A program made the translations under genes and the position numbers. DNA of 64,000 nt from Solimonas sp. K1W22B-7 (lineage in GTDB: Bacteria > Pseudomonadota > Gammaproteobacteria > Nevskiales > Nevskiaceae), in the NCBI RefSeq assembly GCF_003428335.1, contig NZ_CP031704.1, forward strand, positions 1,178,001 through 1,242,000. The letters are read 5' to 3'. This document shows positions 1 through 11,564 of this stretch, piece by piece (positions within the stretch are counted from its first letter, which is position 1; each line of letters starts with the position of its first letter). The notes under the pieces were generated by a model. That model was not told where the DNA came from. It ran no database searches and saw only the letters and a program-made list of their open reading frames with translations.

Positions 1-529
1 CATTGGTGCGCACCAGGCAGAAGATCCAGTTGGCGTGGTGGCCCAGCGTGGTCCAGGTCTTCTGGCCGTTGACGATGTACTTGTCGCCGACGCGCTCGGC
101 GCGGGTGCGCAGCGAGGCCAGGTCGGAGCCCGAGCCCGGCTCGGAATAGCCCTGGCACCACCAGTGCTCGCCGCTGCGGATGCGCGGCAGGTAGTACTGC
201 TGCTGTGCCGGGCTGGCAAAAGCCATGATCACCGGGGCGACCATGCGCAGGCCGAAGGGCGAGAGGATCGGCGCGCCGGCGTCGGCGCATTCCTCCTCGA
301 AGATGTGCTGCTGCGCCGCGTTCCAGCCCGGGCCGCCGAATTCCTGCGGCCAGTTGGCCGCCACCCAGCCCTGCTCGTGCAGCGCCACATGCCAGCGGAA
401 GTAGTCGTCCTTCTGCAGGCGCTTGCCTTCCAGCACCTTGTCGCGCAGGTCTGCGGGCAGCTTGCTGTCGATGAATGCGCGGGCTTCGCCGCGGAAAGCC
501 TCGTCCGCGGCCGTGAAATTCAGGTCCAT
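1..529 (-). CDS. Acyl-CoA dehydrogenase, N-terminal part (cut by window edge)
   Basis: Reading leftwards from an ATG at 529, about 176 residues are visible before the window ends. They match the N-terminal and middle domains of FAD-dependent acyl-CoA dehydrogenases, including a stretch reading WWCQGYSEPGSGSDLA, typical of the middle domain, and GQKTWTT shortly after. The family oxidises acyl-CoA to trans-2-enoyl-CoA, the first step of beta-oxidation or of side-chain degradation. A GGAGGAGACC ribosome-binding site precedes the start. It is divergent from a hydratase/dehydrogenase that would take the next two steps, so the two probably serve one catabolic route. The substrate cannot be told from this fragment, and the catalytic base lies outside the window. 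Confidence 0.9.
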   Translation of the reverse strand, partial: MDLNFTAADEAFRGEARAFIDSKLPADLRDKVLEGKRLQKDDYFRWHVALHEQGWVAANWPQEFGGPGWNAAQQHIFEEECADAGAPILSPFGLRMVAPVIMAFASPAQQQYYLPRIRSGEHWWCQGYSEPGSGSDLASLRTRAERVGDKYIVNGQKTWTTLGHHANWIFCLVRTN

Positions 530-680
530 GGGTCTCCTCCGGATTGCGGGCCGCAGCATAGGGCCCCACCCGCCCATCAAGCCAATGAATTGTATGAATC
601 CGTCGCCATCAATCCGGTCGATGGCAAACCTGCGGGTCTCGCGGACAAACAATGAGCCATTCTTATTGGCGGGGATCAAT

Positions 681-698
681 ATCATTCATTTGAATGAT
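681..698. promoter_or_regulatory. 18-bp perfect palindrome between divergent beta-oxidation genes
   Basis: The sequence ATCATTCATTTGAATGAT is an inverted repeat with 8-bp arms and a TT centre. It lies in the AT-richer part of the 225-bp gap between the acyl-CoA dehydrogenase and the hydratase/dehydrogenase, 56 bp before the latter's start. Size and position fit a dimeric repressor operator such as a TetR-type regulator. No regulator gene is adjacent, so the binding protein is unknown. Confidence 0.5.
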
Positions 699-754
699 GA
701 TGCCACCCCCCGCTAGTCTCCAGAATCCAGAACAAGCCCAATCAGGAGAGCCCC

Positions 755-2842
<2,088 letters not shown>

Positions 2843-2859
2843 GCTGTGGGCTGCAAGTC

Positions 2860-2976
2860 CCCTCTCCCGCTGGCGGGAGAGGGCTAGGGTGAGGGTGGTG
2901 CAGCGGCGGTTACGCACAGTGCCTCCGAATGAAGGCTCCACCCTCACCCCAACCCTCTCCCGCCAGCGGGAGAGGG
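2860..2976. repeat. Inverted pair of REP-like CCCTCTCCCGC hairpins
   Basis: Two hairpins of the form CCCTCTCCCGC-N2-GCGGGAGAGGG lie at 2860-2883 and 2953-2976. They face each other through a second inverted segment (GGGTGAGGGTGG against CCACCCTCACCC). The same hairpin recurs at 10571, 38055, 46898 and 46993 in this window, so it is a dispersed family. It fills the gap between the hydratase gene and the next gene and could slow transcription or protect mRNA ends. Confidence 0.85.
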
Positions 2977-2992
2977 AGCCAAGGAGCCGTCC

Positions 2993-3475
2993 ATGCACCG
3001 CAACGCCGAAACCATCGAGAAGTTCTACCGCGCCTTCGCCGCGCTCGACGCCGACACCATGGCCCAGTGTTACGCGCCCGACGTGGAGTTCCAGGACGAG
3101 GTCTTCACCCTGCACGGCAAGCGCGAGACCGTCGGCATGTGGTCCATGCTCTGCAAGGGCGTGCGCGAGAAGGGTGCCGACGCCTGGCGCCTGGACTACA
3201 GCGGCATCAGTGCCGACGACCGCAGCGGCCGGGCGCATTGGGACGCTCACTATCGCTTCACGGCCACCGGCCGCATGGTGCTCAACCGCATCGACGCCGA
3301 ATTCAGCTTCCGCGATGGCCTGATCGTGGCCCATCGCGACCGTTTCGACTTCTGGGCCTGGTCGCGCCAGGCCCTGGGTGCCCCGGGCCTGCTGCTGGGC
3401 TGGACCCCTTTCCTGCGCAGGAAAGTGCAGGCCACGGCCTCCGGCAACCTGGATAAGTTCCTGAAAGGCACCTGA
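2993..3475 (+). CDS. NTF2-like / SnoaL-like family protein
   Basis: A 160-residue protein opening MHRNAETIEKFYRAFAALD, with VEFQDEVFTLHGK and a DGLIVAHRDRFDFWAWSRQA segment. This pattern is typical of the nuclear transport factor 2-like cone fold, which includes ketosteroid isomerase-type and SnoaL-type proteins. The fold can hold small hydrophobic ligands, but no catalytic residues can be assigned here. AAGGAG lies about 9 nt before the ATG, directly after the upstream repeat. The function is unknown; proximity to beta-oxidation genes hints at lipid metabolism but proves nothing. Confidence 0.82.
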   Translation: MHRNAETIEKFYRAFAALDADTMAQCYAPDVEFQDEVFTLHGKRETVGMWSMLCKGVREKGADAWRLDYSGISADDRSGRAHWDAHYRFTATGRMVLNRIDAEFSFRDGLIVAHRDRFDFWAWSRQALGAPGLLLGWTPFLRRKVQATASGNLDKFLKGT

Positions 3476-3547
3476 AAAACTTACAGCGGCGGGAATCGCC
3501 ATGAATCGGCAGTTTTCCACTGTAATCTGTTGAAAAGGGGGTTCCGG

Positions 3548-3553
3548 TATAAT
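3548..3553 (+). promoter_or_regulatory. Consensus -10 box upstream of miaB operon
   Basis: A perfect TATAAT stands 35 bp before the proposed miaB ATG. The best -35-like sequence, TTGAAA at 3530-3535, is only 12 bp away instead of about 17, so the -35 contact is uncertain. Transcription from here would give a very short leader. Confidence 0.5.
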
Positions 3554-3582
3554 CGGGGTCCCTCCCGGCTGTGCCTCCTGCG

Positions 3583-4926
3583 ATGTCCAAGAAGCTGTAC
3601 CTGATTACCTACGGCTGCCAGATGAACGAGTACGACTCGTCCAAAATGGCGGATGTGCTCGCAAAATCACATGGTTACGAGCGCACGCAGAATCCGGAAG
3701 AGGCCGATTTGCTGCTGCTGAACACCTGCTCGGTGCGCGAAAAGGCGCAGGAAAAGGTGTTCTCGGAACTGGGCCGCTGGAAGGACTGGAAGAAGGCCGA
3801 CCCCGCACGCCTGATCGGCGTGGGCGGCTGCGTGGCCAGCCAGGAGGGCGAGGCCATCGCCAGCCGCCAGCCGCTGGTCGATATCGTCTTCGGCCCCCAG
3901 ACCCTGCATCGCCTGCCGCAGCTGCTGGACAGCACCCGCGCCTCGCGCAAGCCGGCGGTGGACGTCAGCTTCCCCGAAATCGAGAAGTTCGACCGCCTGC
4001 CGGAGCCGCGCGCCGAGGGCGTCACCGCCTTCGTCTCGATCATGGAAGGCTGCTCCAAGTACTGCACCTTCTGCGTGGTGCCCTATACCCGTGGCGAGGA
4101 AGTGTCCCGCCCGCTGGACGACGTGCTGCTGGAATGCGCCCAGCTGGCGCAGCAGGGCGTGCGCGAGCTGACCCTGCTGGGCCAGAACGTCAACGCCTAC
4201 CGCGGCCGCATGGGCGATACCGCCGAGCTTTGCGACCTGGCCCTGCTGATCCGCTACGTCGCCCAGATCCCGGGCATCGAGCGCATCCGCTACACCACCT
4301 CGCACCCGGCCGAGTTCACCGACTCGCTGATCGAGGCCTATGCCGAGGAACCCAAGTTGGCCAGCTATTTGCACCTTCCCGTGCAATCCGGCTCCGACCG
4401 CATCCTGGGCATGATGAAACGCGGCTATACCCGTGCGCAGTACATCGAGAAGATTCGCCGCATCCGTGCCGCGCGGCCGGGCCTGTCGCTGTCCTCGGAC
4501 TTCATCGTGGGTTTTCCGACCGAGTCGGAAGACGACTTCATGCGCACCATGGACCTGATCGCGGAGTGCGGCTTCGACTGCGCCTTCTCGTTCAACTACA
4601 GCCCGCGCCCCGGCACCCCGGCGGCCAACCTGCGCGACACCGTGCCGGCGGAAGAGAAGTCGCGCCGCCTGCACCTGCTGCAGCAGCGTATCCAGCAGCT
4701 CGACGACGCCTTCAAGCAGTCCCTGGTCGGCAGCACCCAGCGCGTGCTGGTGGAAAAGCCCTCCAGGCGCGGCGGCGGCCAGATCGCCGGGCGCATCTCG
4801 CACAACCGCATGGTCAACTTCGACGGGCCGGAATCGCTGATCGGCCAGTTCGTCGACATCGAGATCACCGAGATGCAGACCAACTCGCTGCGCGGGCGCC
4901 TCGCCGCCGAGACGGTGGCGGCATGA
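3583..4926 (+). CDS. miaB: tRNA-2-methylthio-N6-dimethylallyladenosine synthase MiaB
   Basis: A radical-SAM methylthiotransferase that adds a methylthio group to i6A37 in tRNAs reading UNN codons. The N-terminal UPF0004 domain opens [18 protein letters not shown] and has the cluster cysteine in [12 protein letters not shown]. The radical-SAM motif is [15 protein letters not shown], and a TRAM domain closes the protein (RVLVEKPS to LRGRLAAE). The length of 447 residues is normal. An in-frame GTG at 3571 would add four residues; the ATG at 3583 fits the family N-terminus better. Its stop overlaps the next start by 4 nt, heading a translationally coupled operon of RNA-maturation genes. Confidence 0.97.
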   Translation: MSKKLYLITYGCQMNEYDSSKMADVLAKSHGYERTQNPEEADLLLLNTCSVREKAQEKVFSELGRWKDWKKADPARLIGVGGCVASQEGEAIASRQPLVDIVFGPQTLHRLPQLLDSTRASRKPAVDVSFPEIEKFDRLPEPRAEGVTAFVSIMEGCSKYCTFCVVPYTRGEEVSRPLDDVLLECAQLAQQGVRELTLLGQNVNAYRGRMGDTAELCDLALLIRYVAQIPGIERIRYTTSHPAEFTDSLIEAYAEEPKLASYLHLPVQSGSDRILGMMKRGYTRAQYIEKIRRIRAARPGLSLSSDFIVGFPTESEDDFMRTMDLIAECGFDCAFSFNYSPRPGTPAANLRDTVPAEEKSRRLHLLQQRIQQLDDAFKQSLVGSTQRVLVEKPSRRGGGQIAGRISHNRMVNFDGPESLIGQFVDIEITEMQTNSLRGRLAAETVAA

Positions 4927-5927
4927 AGAAGGGACCCGTGCAGGCGCGGCTCGACATGGAGCTGGTGCCGGACGAAGCCCAGCGCATCGTCAACCTCAAC
5001 GGCCCCTTCGACGCCCACCTGCGGCAGATCGAACTGCGCCTGGGGATCGAGATCCGCAGCCGTGGCAACCGCTTCCAGCTGGTCGGCGCGCGCCCCGACA
5101 TCGCCCGCGGCGAGCTGGTGCTGCGCGATCTGTTCGAGCAGACCGAGGACGACCTCGTCACCACCGAGCACGTCCACCTGGCCCTGGCCGAGCATGGCCC
5201 CGACCCGGAACTGGATGCCGCGGCCGCCGAGGAAGAGCGCAGCGCCACCGGCGAAGTGGTGGTGCGCACCAAGCGCGGTGTCGTGCGCGGCCGCAGCCTG
5301 CAGCAGAAGAATTACCTGAAGGCGATCGCCAGCAACGACATGAACTTCGGCATCGGCCCCGCCGGTACCGGCAAGACCTACCTCGCCGTGGCCAGTGCCG
5401 TGCAGGCGCTGGAGCGCGACCGCGTGCGCCGCATCGTGCTGGTGCGCCCGGCGGTGGAAGCCGGCGAGAAGCTGGGCTTCCTGCCCGGCGACATGGCCGA
5501 GAAGATCAATCCCTACCTGCGCCCGCTGTACGACGCGCTGTACGAGATGATGGGCTTCGAGAAGGTTGCGCGCCTGCTCGAGAAGAGCGTCATCGAGATC
5601 GCGCCGCTGGCCTTCATGCGCGGCCGCACGCTCAACGAATCCTTCGTGATCCTCGACGAGGCGCAGAACACCTCCGTGGAACAGATGAAGATGTTCCTGA
5701 CGCGCATCGGCTTCGGCAGCGTCGCAGTGGTCACCGGCGACATGACCCAGGTGGACCTGCCCAAGCACCAGCTGTCCGGTCTGCGCCATGCCGAGCAGGT
5801 GCTGGCGACCACGCCGGGCATCTCCTTCACCCGCTTCCAGAAGGAAGACGTGGTGCGTCATCCGCTGGTCCAGGCAATCGTGCATGCTTACGAGCAGTAC
5901 GAACAGCGCACGGAGACCCAGGCTTGA
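4923..5927 (+). CDS. ybeZ: PhoH-family ATPase YbeZ
   Basis: A cytoplasmic P-loop ATPase of 334 residues related to PhoH. The Walker A motif GPAGTGKT lies at about 145-152 and a Walker B-like [10 protein letters not shown] at about 240, with [11 protein letters not shown] after it. In gammaproteobacteria ybeZ sits next to ybeY, and the two proteins are linked to rRNA processing and ribosome quality control; the ATPase is thought to assist the nuclease. It overlaps miaB by 4 nt (ATGA) and ybeY by 4 nt, so expression is likely coupled. All expected motifs are present. Confidence 0.95.
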   Translation: MKKGPVQARLDMELVPDEAQRIVNLNGPFDAHLRQIELRLGIEIRSRGNRFQLVGARPDIARGELVLRDLFEQTEDDLVTTEHVHLALAEHGPDPELDAAAAEEERSATGEVVVRTKRGVVRGRSLQQKNYLKAIASNDMNFGIGPAGTGKTYLAVASAVQALERDRVRRIVLVRPAVEAGEKLGFLPGDMAEKINPYLRPLYDALYEMMGFEKVARLLEKSVIEIAPLAFMRGRTLNESFVILDEAQNTSVEQMKMFLTRIGFGSVAVVTGDMTQVDLPKHQLSGLRHAEQVLATTPGISFTRFQKEDVVRHPLVQAIVHAYEQYEQRTETQA

Positions 5928-6367
5928 GCGCCGACATCAGCATCCAGCGCATGGTCCCCGCCGCCGGCATTCCGGCCGCCGCGAGCCTGCGCGGCTGGGC
6001 ACTCGCCGCCCTCGGACGCGAGAAGGGCGAGCTGAACATCCGCATCGTCGGCGACGAAGAGTCCCGGCAGCTCAACCACCAGTACCGCGGCAAGGACAAG
6101 TCCACCAACGTGCTGTCCTTCCAGGGCGAGCCGGAGCTGGAAAGCCTGCCGGTGCTGGGCGACCTGGTCATCTGTGCGCCGGTCGTGGCGCGCGAGGCCG
6201 CCGAGCAGGGCAAGCCGGCCCGCGCCCACTGGGCGCACATGGTGGTGCATGGCTGCCTGCACCTGCTGGGCCACGACCACGAGCGCGACTCCGAGGCGCT
6301 GCGCATGGAAGCGCTGGAAACCCGTATTCTCAAGCGTCTGGGCTTTGCCAATCCGTATGAACGATAA
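5924..6367 (+). CDS. ybeY: Endoribonuclease YbeY (rRNA maturation factor)
   Basis: A zinc-dependent single-strand endoribonuclease of 147 residues acting in 16S rRNA 3'-end maturation and 70S quality control. The metal motif [11 protein letters not shown] supplies H109, H113 and H119, and [16 protein letters not shown] is the other conserved block. The start is a TTG at 5924 overlapping the ybeZ stop, which keeps the native N-terminus. A few residues upstream of the metal motif differ from textbook YbeY, but the core is intact. The last 11 nt overlap ybeX. Confidence 0.95.
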   Translation: MSADISIQRMVPAAGIPAAASLRGWALAALGREKGELNIRIVGDEESRQLNHQYRGKDKSTNVLSFQGEPELESLPVLGDLVICAPVVAREAAEQGKPARAHWAHMVVHGCLHLLGHDHERDSEALRMEALETRILKRLGFANPYER

Positions 6368-7229
6368 CGACGAACACAGTCCCAGGCCCGACGGCGCCGG
6401 CACTGCATTGCAGCGCTGGTGGCGTCGGGTGACCCACAACTTCGGTGGCGGCCCGCGCACGCGCGAGGAACTGCTGGAGGTTCTGGAAGAGGCGCGGGCG
6501 AGCGAGCTGCTCGACGCCGACGCGCAGGAGATGTTCGAGGGCATCCTCGACAGCGCCGAGACCCAGGTGCGCGACGTGATGGTGCCGCGCGCGCAGATGG
6601 TCACGCTGGAATCCGACTGGCGCCTGGACCGCATCCTCGGCGTGGTGGTCGAATCGGGCCACTCGCGCTTTCCGGTCACCGGCGACTCGCGCGACGAGGT
6701 GCTGGGCGTCCTGCTGGCCAAGGACCTGCTGAAATTCTCGTCCAGCGTGGAGGGCTTCGACCCCGCCACCTTCGACATGCAGCGCCTGCTGCGCCCGGTG
6801 GTGTTCGTGCCGGAGTCCAAGCGCCTCAACGTGCTGCTCAAGGACTTCCGCAAGTCGCGCAACCACATGGCGATCGTCGCCGACGAGTACGGCGGCGTCG
6901 CCGGCCTGGTGACGATCGAGGACGTGCTGGAGCAGATCGTCGGCGACATCGACGACGAGTACGACGAGGCCGAGGGTGCGCTGATCCTCAAGCAGGACGA
7001 GCGCCGCTTTCTGGTCAACGCGCTGACCACGATCGAGAACTTCAACGGCTACTTCGGCACCGACTTCCCGACCGACGAGTTCGACACCATCGGCGGCCTG
7101 GTGCTGCACCGCTTCGGACACATGCCCAAGCGCGGCGAGAGCGTGCGCATCGAACGCTTCAACTTCAATGTGCAGCGCGCCGACAGCCGCCGGGTCCATA
7201 TGTTCCAGGTCACCCTGTCTCCGGCATGA
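6357..7229 (+). CDS. ybeX: CorC/YbeX family CBS-domain protein (magnesium/cobalt efflux associated)
   Basis: A 290-residue cytoplasmic protein with the HlyC/CorC layout. A short N-terminal segment is followed by two CBS domains ([15 protein letters not shown] at about 77 and the pair ending in [20 protein letters not shown] at about 165-200) and a C-terminal CorC_HlyC domain ([19 protein letters not shown]). It lacks the DUF21 membrane part of larger relatives. E. coli YbeX/CorC is linked to magnesium and cobalt resistance and to ribosome metabolism. It starts inside the end of ybeY and its stop overlaps the next start. Confidence 0.94.
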   Translation: MNDNDEHSPRPDGAGTALQRWWRRVTHNFGGGPRTREELLEVLEEARASELLDADAQEMFEGILDSAETQVRDVMVPRAQMVTLESDWRLDRILGVVVESGHSRFPVTGDSRDEVLGVLLAKDLLKFSSSVEGFDPATFDMQRLLRPVVFVPESKRLNVLLKDFRKSRNHMAIVADEYGGVAGLVTIEDVLEQIVGDIDDEYDEAEGALILKQDERRFLVNALTTIENFNGYFGTDFPTDEFDTIGGLVLHRFGHMPKRGESVRIERFNFNVQRADSRRVHMFQVTLSPA

Positions 7230-8470
7230 ACCGCCTGCGAGGTCTAGGCTTGGCGCTGATGCTGGCGCTTGGAGCGCTGTCGTCCGCGCAGGCACAGCCG
7301 GTCATGGAAACTGCGCCGGCCGCCGTGGAAGGGCGCCCCGCGCCCGCCATCATGCTGCTGACCTTCTCGCCGGGTCCGGTCTACTGGCAGCGCTTCGGCC
7401 ACAATGCCCTGCTGGTGCGCGACATCGCCAACGGCGAGGACCGGGTCTACAACTACGGCATCTTCGACTTCCACCAGAAGAATTTCTTCCTCAACTTCGC
7501 GCGCGGCCACATGCAGTACCGCCTGGCGGTGGAGCCGCTGGCCGACACGCTCGCGCAATACCAGCACGAGGGCCGCTGGGTGCAGGCCCAGGAGCTGGAC
7601 CTGGAACCCGCGCAACGCCGCGAGCTGGCGGCCTTCCTGGCCTGGAATGCCCGGCCCGAGAACGCCGACTACCGCTACGACTACTTCCGCTCCAACTGCT
7701 CCACGCGCGTCCGTGACGCCATCGACCGGGCCATGGGGGGCGACCTCAAACGGCAGATGCAGGGCAAGCCCACCGGCGTCAGCTACCGCTTCGAGGCCAC
7801 CCGCCTGATCGCGCCGGTGCGCCCGCTGTTGCTGGGCATGGACGCGGTGATGGCTGGCGGCGGCGATGCGCCGATCGACCTGTGGCAGCAGAGCTTCGTG
7901 CCGATGGTGCTGATGGAAGCGCTGCGCAGTGTGCGCCTGCGCGATGCCGGCGGCGCCGAGCGGCCGCTGCTGCGCGGCGAGGCAAGCGTGCTGGACAGCA
8001 CGCTGTATCCCGAACCGAAGCGCCCGCCGGCGCTGCTCCTGCCGCTGGCCGGCCTCGGCCTGGTGCTGGCCGCAGGCCTGCTGCTGCTGTCGCGCCTGCG
8101 CCGCCACGCGCCGGCCCGCTGGACCCTGGGCAGCCTGCTGCTGCTGCTGAATCTCGCCGCCGGACTCGGTGGCCTGATCCTGCTGGCGACCTGGTTCCTG
8201 ACCGACCACTGGGTAATGTGGCGCAACTTCAACCTTCTGCTGTTCAGCCCCTTGTGCCTGCTGTTGCTGCCGGCTGCCTGGGGGCAGTTCCGTGCCCTGG
8301 CCCTGCCGGGCCGCGTCGGCCGGGGGGTGGCGCTGATGGTGCTGGCCGGTGCCGCCCTGGCCCTGCTGCTGCCGGCCCTGCCGGGCGCGCAGCAGAACCT
8401 GCACTGGGTGGCGCTGTGGCTACCCCTGCATGCCGCCCAGGCCTGGATCCTGGCGCGGCGGCGGGCCTAG
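7226..8470 (+). CDS. DUF4105 (Lnb N-terminal periplasmic domain) membrane protein
   Basis: A 414-residue protein with a signal peptide ([16 protein letters not shown], cut near AQA at about 22). A periplasmic DUF4105 domain follows, with the family landmarks RFGHNALLVRD, YNYGIFDF, FARGHMQYRL and YRYDYFRSNCSTRVRD. The cysteine and histidine in these blocks suggest a papain-like or NlpC/P60-like active site, but this is unproven. The C-terminal third holds about five transmembrane helices. It overlaps ybeX by 4 nt, the place where many gammaproteobacteria carry lnt. Function is unknown; the name derives from a bifidobacterial lacto-N-biosidase chaperone region. Confidence 0.85.
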   Translation: MNRLRGLGLALMLALGALSSAQAQPVMETAPAAVEGRPAPAIMLLTFSPGPVYWQRFGHNALLVRDIANGEDRVYNYGIFDFHQKNFFLNFARGHMQYRLAVEPLADTLAQYQHEGRWVQAQELDLEPAQRRELAAFLAWNARPENADYRYDYFRSNCSTRVRDAIDRAMGGDLKRQMQGKPTGVSYRFEATRLIAPVRPLLLGMDAVMAGGGDAPIDLWQQSFVPMVLMEALRSVRLRDAGGAERPLLRGEASVLDSTLYPEPKRPPALLLPLAGLGLVLAAGLLLLSRLRRHAPARWTLGSLLLLLNLAAGLGGLILLATWFLTDHWVMWRNFNLLLFSPLCLLLLPAAWGQFRALALPGRVGRGVALMVLAGAALALLLPALPGAQQNLHWVALWLPLHAAQAWILARRRA

Positions 8471-8538
8471 TGCCGGGAACACCGCCGCCGCGCGGTGGTC
8501 TGAGCTGCCGAGCCGGCCTGCATTAAGCTGAAACTCCA

Positions 8539-10560
8539 ATGACGCAGAAACGCCCCCAGAGCCGCTGGATCGTGTTGTCGCTGCTGCTGCTGACCGTGGC
8601 GACACTGGTGCTGATCTGGGACTGGGACTGGTTCCGGCCCCTGGTGGAGCGCCAGGCCTCGGCGGCGCTGGGCCGTCCGGTGACGCTGCAGCGCTTCAAC
8701 CTGGACCTCGGCCGCTATCCCCTGGTCTCCGCCGACGGCATCGTGGTGGCCAATCCCGAAGGATTTCCCGCCGACAGCCGCATGGCCGCCGTGGGGCGCC
8801 TGGCGATCCGCATCGATCCCCTGCGACTCTGGCAGCGCGAGATCAACCTGCAGGAAATCCGCATCGACGGCATCGAGGCCGACCTGCGGCCGGATGCCGC
8901 CGGCAAGCCCAACTGGCAGCTGGACCGCAGCAAGGACGAAGACAGCGGCCCCTCGCGCTGGACCCTGGAGATCGCCCAGCTGCAGATCGGCAATGGCCGG
9001 GTCCACGTGCTGGAGCCGCGCCTGAAGGCCGACTTCGACCTGCGCATCCGTACCGAGCCGGCAGCCGATGGCGAGCCGCGCCTTCACCTCGATGCCGAGG
9101 GCCAATACAACGACGCCCCGATCGTGGCCCACTTCATCGGCGGTTCGCTGCTGGGCCTGCGCCAGCCCGAGCGGCCCTACCCGGTGCAGTTCGACGCGGT
9201 CAACGGCAACACCCGCATCGACCTGAAGGGCAGCCTGCTGCAACCGATGCAGTTCGGCGGCGCCAAGCTGGACCTGCGGTTGCGCGGTGACAGCCTGGCG
9301 GCGCTGTATGGCCTGAGCGGCGTGCCGCTGCCGCCGACCGCGGCCTATGAGCTGAAGGGCCGGCTCGACTACGAGCAGGGCCGCGTGCGCTTCCGCGATT
9401 TCAGCGGCACGGTCGGCCACAGCGACCTGTCGGGCCAGCTGGCGGTGGACCTCAGGCGCGAGCGGCGCCTGGTGACGGCGCAGCTGCATTCGAAGAAGGT
9501 CGTGCTGGCCGACCTCGGCGGCTTCGTCGGCGCCACCCCGGGCAAGGACGAGGCTGCGTCCGAAACCCCGCAGCAGGAAGCCGAGCGCGAACAGGCCCAG
9601 GCGCATGAGCGCGTGCTGCCGGACCAGCCGATCAACCTGCCGAAACTGCGCGCCGCCGATCTGGACATCGAGTACAAGGCCGACCGCATCGAGAGCGAGC
9701 TGCCTTTCGACAGCCTGTCTGCACACCTGGTGTCGCGCGAGGGCGAGCTGCAGCTCAAGCCGCTGCGCTTCACCGTCGGCGACGGCCAGATCGCCGGCAA
9801 CATCGAGCTGGACGGCCACAGCGACGTGGTGCACTTCGTCGGCGACATGGACTTCCGCCGCATCGACCTCAAGCGCCTGGTGCGCGACAACCCGGCGCTG
9901 AACGGCACGGGACTGATCGGCGGCAGCGTGCGCCTGGACAGCTACGGCAACTCCACCGCGCAGATTCTCGGCAGCGGCGACGGCGAACTGAAGCTGTACA
10001 TGAACCGCGGGCAGCTCAGCGCCCTGCTGGTGAACCTGGCCGGCCTGGAGTTCGGCAAGGCGCTGCTGTCGGCCATCGGCCTGCCCTCGGAGACCAATGT
10101 GCGCTGCGCCATCGCCGACTTCGGCATGAAGGAAGGCCTGCTCGACACGCGCCTGCTGCTGGTGGATACCGGCGAAGCCAACATCCTGGGCGACGGCAGC
10201 ATCAACCTGCGCGACGAAACCCTGGACTACCGCATCCACACCAAGCCCAAGCGCTTCGGCATCGCCTCGCTGCGCGCGCCGATCACCATCGGCGGCAGCT
10301 TCCGCGATCCGCGCCTGCGCCCGGACTGGGAGCGCCTGGCCGTACGCGGCGGCGCGGCGGTGGCCCTGGGCGCGCTGATCGGCCCCCTGGCAGCGTTGCT
10401 GCCGACGGTGGAACTCGGCCTGGGCGACGACAACGACTGCAAGGCCCTGGTCGACGAGATCAAGGCCGAAGCGGCGAATTTGCCGGCCGAGATGGAGAAG
10501 GAGAAGAAGGCAGAGAAAGGTGCGAAGAAGGCCGCAGCCTCGAAGTCGAAGAACCCCTAA
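8539..10560 (+). CDS. AsmA family protein
   Basis: A 673-residue protein with one N-terminal membrane anchor (WIVLSLLLLTVATLVLIWDW) and a long periplasmic part built of beta-rich AsmA repeats. Recognisable pieces are LGRPVTLQRFNLDLGRYP near the N-terminus and, near the C-terminus, LDYRIHTKPKRFG and LRAPITIGGSFRDP. AsmA-like proteins belong with TamB/YhdP in the bridge-like lipid transfer group and affect outer-membrane phospholipid balance. The tail is lysine/alanine rich (EKEKKAEKGAKKAAASK). It lies 68 bp after the previous operon and may have its own promoter. Confidence 0.88.
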   Translation: MTQKRPQSRWIVLSLLLLTVATLVLIWDWDWFRPLVERQASAALGRPVTLQRFNLDLGRYPLVSADGIVVANPEGFPADSRMAAVGRLAIRIDPLRLWQREINLQEIRIDGIEADLRPDAAGKPNWQLDRSKDEDSGPSRWTLEIAQLQIGNGRVHVLEPRLKADFDLRIRTEPAADGEPRLHLDAEGQYNDAPIVAHFIGGSLLGLRQPERPYPVQFDAVNGNTRIDLKGSLLQPMQFGGAKLDLRLRGDSLAALYGLSGVPLPPTAAYELKGRLDYEQGRVRFRDFSGTVGHSDLSGQLAVDLRRERRLVTAQLHSKKVVLADLGGFVGATPGKDEAASETPQQEAEREQAQAHERVLPDQPINLPKLRAADLDIEYKADRIESELPFDSLSAHLVSREGELQLKPLRFTVGDGQIAGNIELDGHSDVVHFVGDMDFRRIDLKRLVRDNPALNGTGLIGGSVRLDSYGNSTAQILGSGDGELKLYMNRGQLSALLVNLAGLEFGKALLSAIGLPSETNVRCAIADFGMKEGLLDTRLLLVDTGEANILGDGSINLRDETLDYRIHTKPKRFGIASLRAPITIGGSFRDPRLRPDWERLAVRGGAAVALGALIGPLAALLPTVELGLGDDNDCKALVDEIKAEAANLPAEMEKEKKAEKGAKKAAASKSKNP

Positions 10561-10570
10561 GGTTTTTATT

Positions 10571-10594
10571 CCCTCTCCCGCCAGCGGGAGAGGG
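10571..10594. repeat. Single REP-like hairpin between convergent genes
   Basis: CCCTCTCCCGC, CA, GCGGGAGAGGG form a perfect 11-bp stem 10 bp after the AsmA stop. It is the same family as the element at 2860. Its position between convergent genes suits a role in transcript end formation, although no U-tract follows. Confidence 0.8.
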
Positions 10595-10716
10595 GGTTCT
10601 CCAATCTTTGGTTCCTACGCCGGTGCTAATGATTGGGCGCGCGGTTAACTCTTAAGCGCTCTTCGCGACGCTAAGATCCCCAACTTCGTTGGGGCCCCTC
10701 CACGCTGCTCAGAACT

Positions 10717-11472
10717 TCAGTCCCCATACCCCGGATTCACCCGATCCAGCTTCCGCAGCAGCCCCGGCCAGGCCAGCGCCCCGCCCAAGCCCCGCGTCAC
10801 CATCTGCACCTGCTTCTGGATGCCGTCGAGGATCGGCTTGGCGATCGGGATCAGCTCGCTGCCGCCGGCCTGGGCGCGCACCTGGATCATGCAGGCGGCC
10901 TCGAAGATGTACATCTGCAGGAAGGCGTCGGCGATGGTGTTGCCCAGCGTCAGCAGGCCGTGGTTGCGCAGCATGTAGAAGATCCTGTCGCCGAGATCCG
11001 CCACCAGCCGCGGCTTCTCGTCCTCGTTCAGCGCCACACCCTCGTAGCTGTGATAGGCCAGCGAAGACAGCACGAACAGCGACTGCTGCGAGATCGGCAG
11101 CACGCCGTCCTTCTGCGCCGACACCGCCACGCCGTTGAGCGAATGCGTATGCATCACGCACTGGATGTCGTGGCGCGCCGCGTGGATCGCGCTGTGGATC
11201 GTGAAGCCGGCCGGGTTCACCGGGTGCGGCGAGTCCATCACCTTGCGGCCCTGCTGGTCGATCTTCACCAGCGAGCTGGCGGTAATCTCCTCGAACATGA
11301 AGCCGTAGGGGTTGATCAGGAAATGATCGTCGCTGCCGGCCACCCGCGCCGAGATATGGGTGAAGACCAGGTCGTCCCAGCCGTACAGGGCCACCAGCCG
11401 GTAGGCCGCCGCCAGGTCCACCCGCAGCTGCCACTCCTCCGCCGACACCTGCTCGCGCACGCTCTGTCCCAT
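10717..11472 (-). CDS. Class II aldolase/adducin family protein
   Basis: A 251-residue zinc-type class II aldolase/adducin domain protein. Visible landmarks are LFTHISARV-like (LVFTHISARVAGSDDHFLINP), the metal-binding HTHSLNGVAVSAQ and the later NHGLLTLGNTIADAF. Family members split or epimerise sugar phosphates or act on small hydroxy-acids; the substrate here is unknown. The ATG at 11472 (MGQSVREQVS) is preferred over an upstream in-frame start at 11529 because it has GGGAG before it. It is convergent with the AsmA gene and divergent from the DUF2461 gene. Confidence 0.88.
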   Translation of the reverse strand: MGQSVREQVSAEEWQLRVDLAAAYRLVALYGWDDLVFTHISARVAGSDDHFLINPYGFMFEEITASSLVKIDQQGRKVMDSPHPVNPAGFTIHSAIHAARHDIQCVMHTHSLNGVAVSAQKDGVLPISQQSLFVLSSLAYHSYEGVALNEDEKPRLVADLGDRIFYMLRNHGLLTLGNTIADAFLQMYIFEAACMIQVRAQAGGSELIPIAKPILDGIQKQVQMVTRGLGGALAWPGLLRKLDRVNPGYGD

Positions 11473-11564
11473 GGCCCGCTCCCGTGAATTTCGTGCCGAC
11501 AACTTGCGCCCGGCGCGCGGCCTTGGCAAGGTGAAAAAATCACTCTCCCAAGGGCTCCAAGGCC

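Noticed and set aside
3530-3553. TTGAAA and TATAAT as a full sigma-70 promoter for miaB
   Set aside because: The spacer is 12 bp, outside the working range; only the -10 was kept as a candidate.
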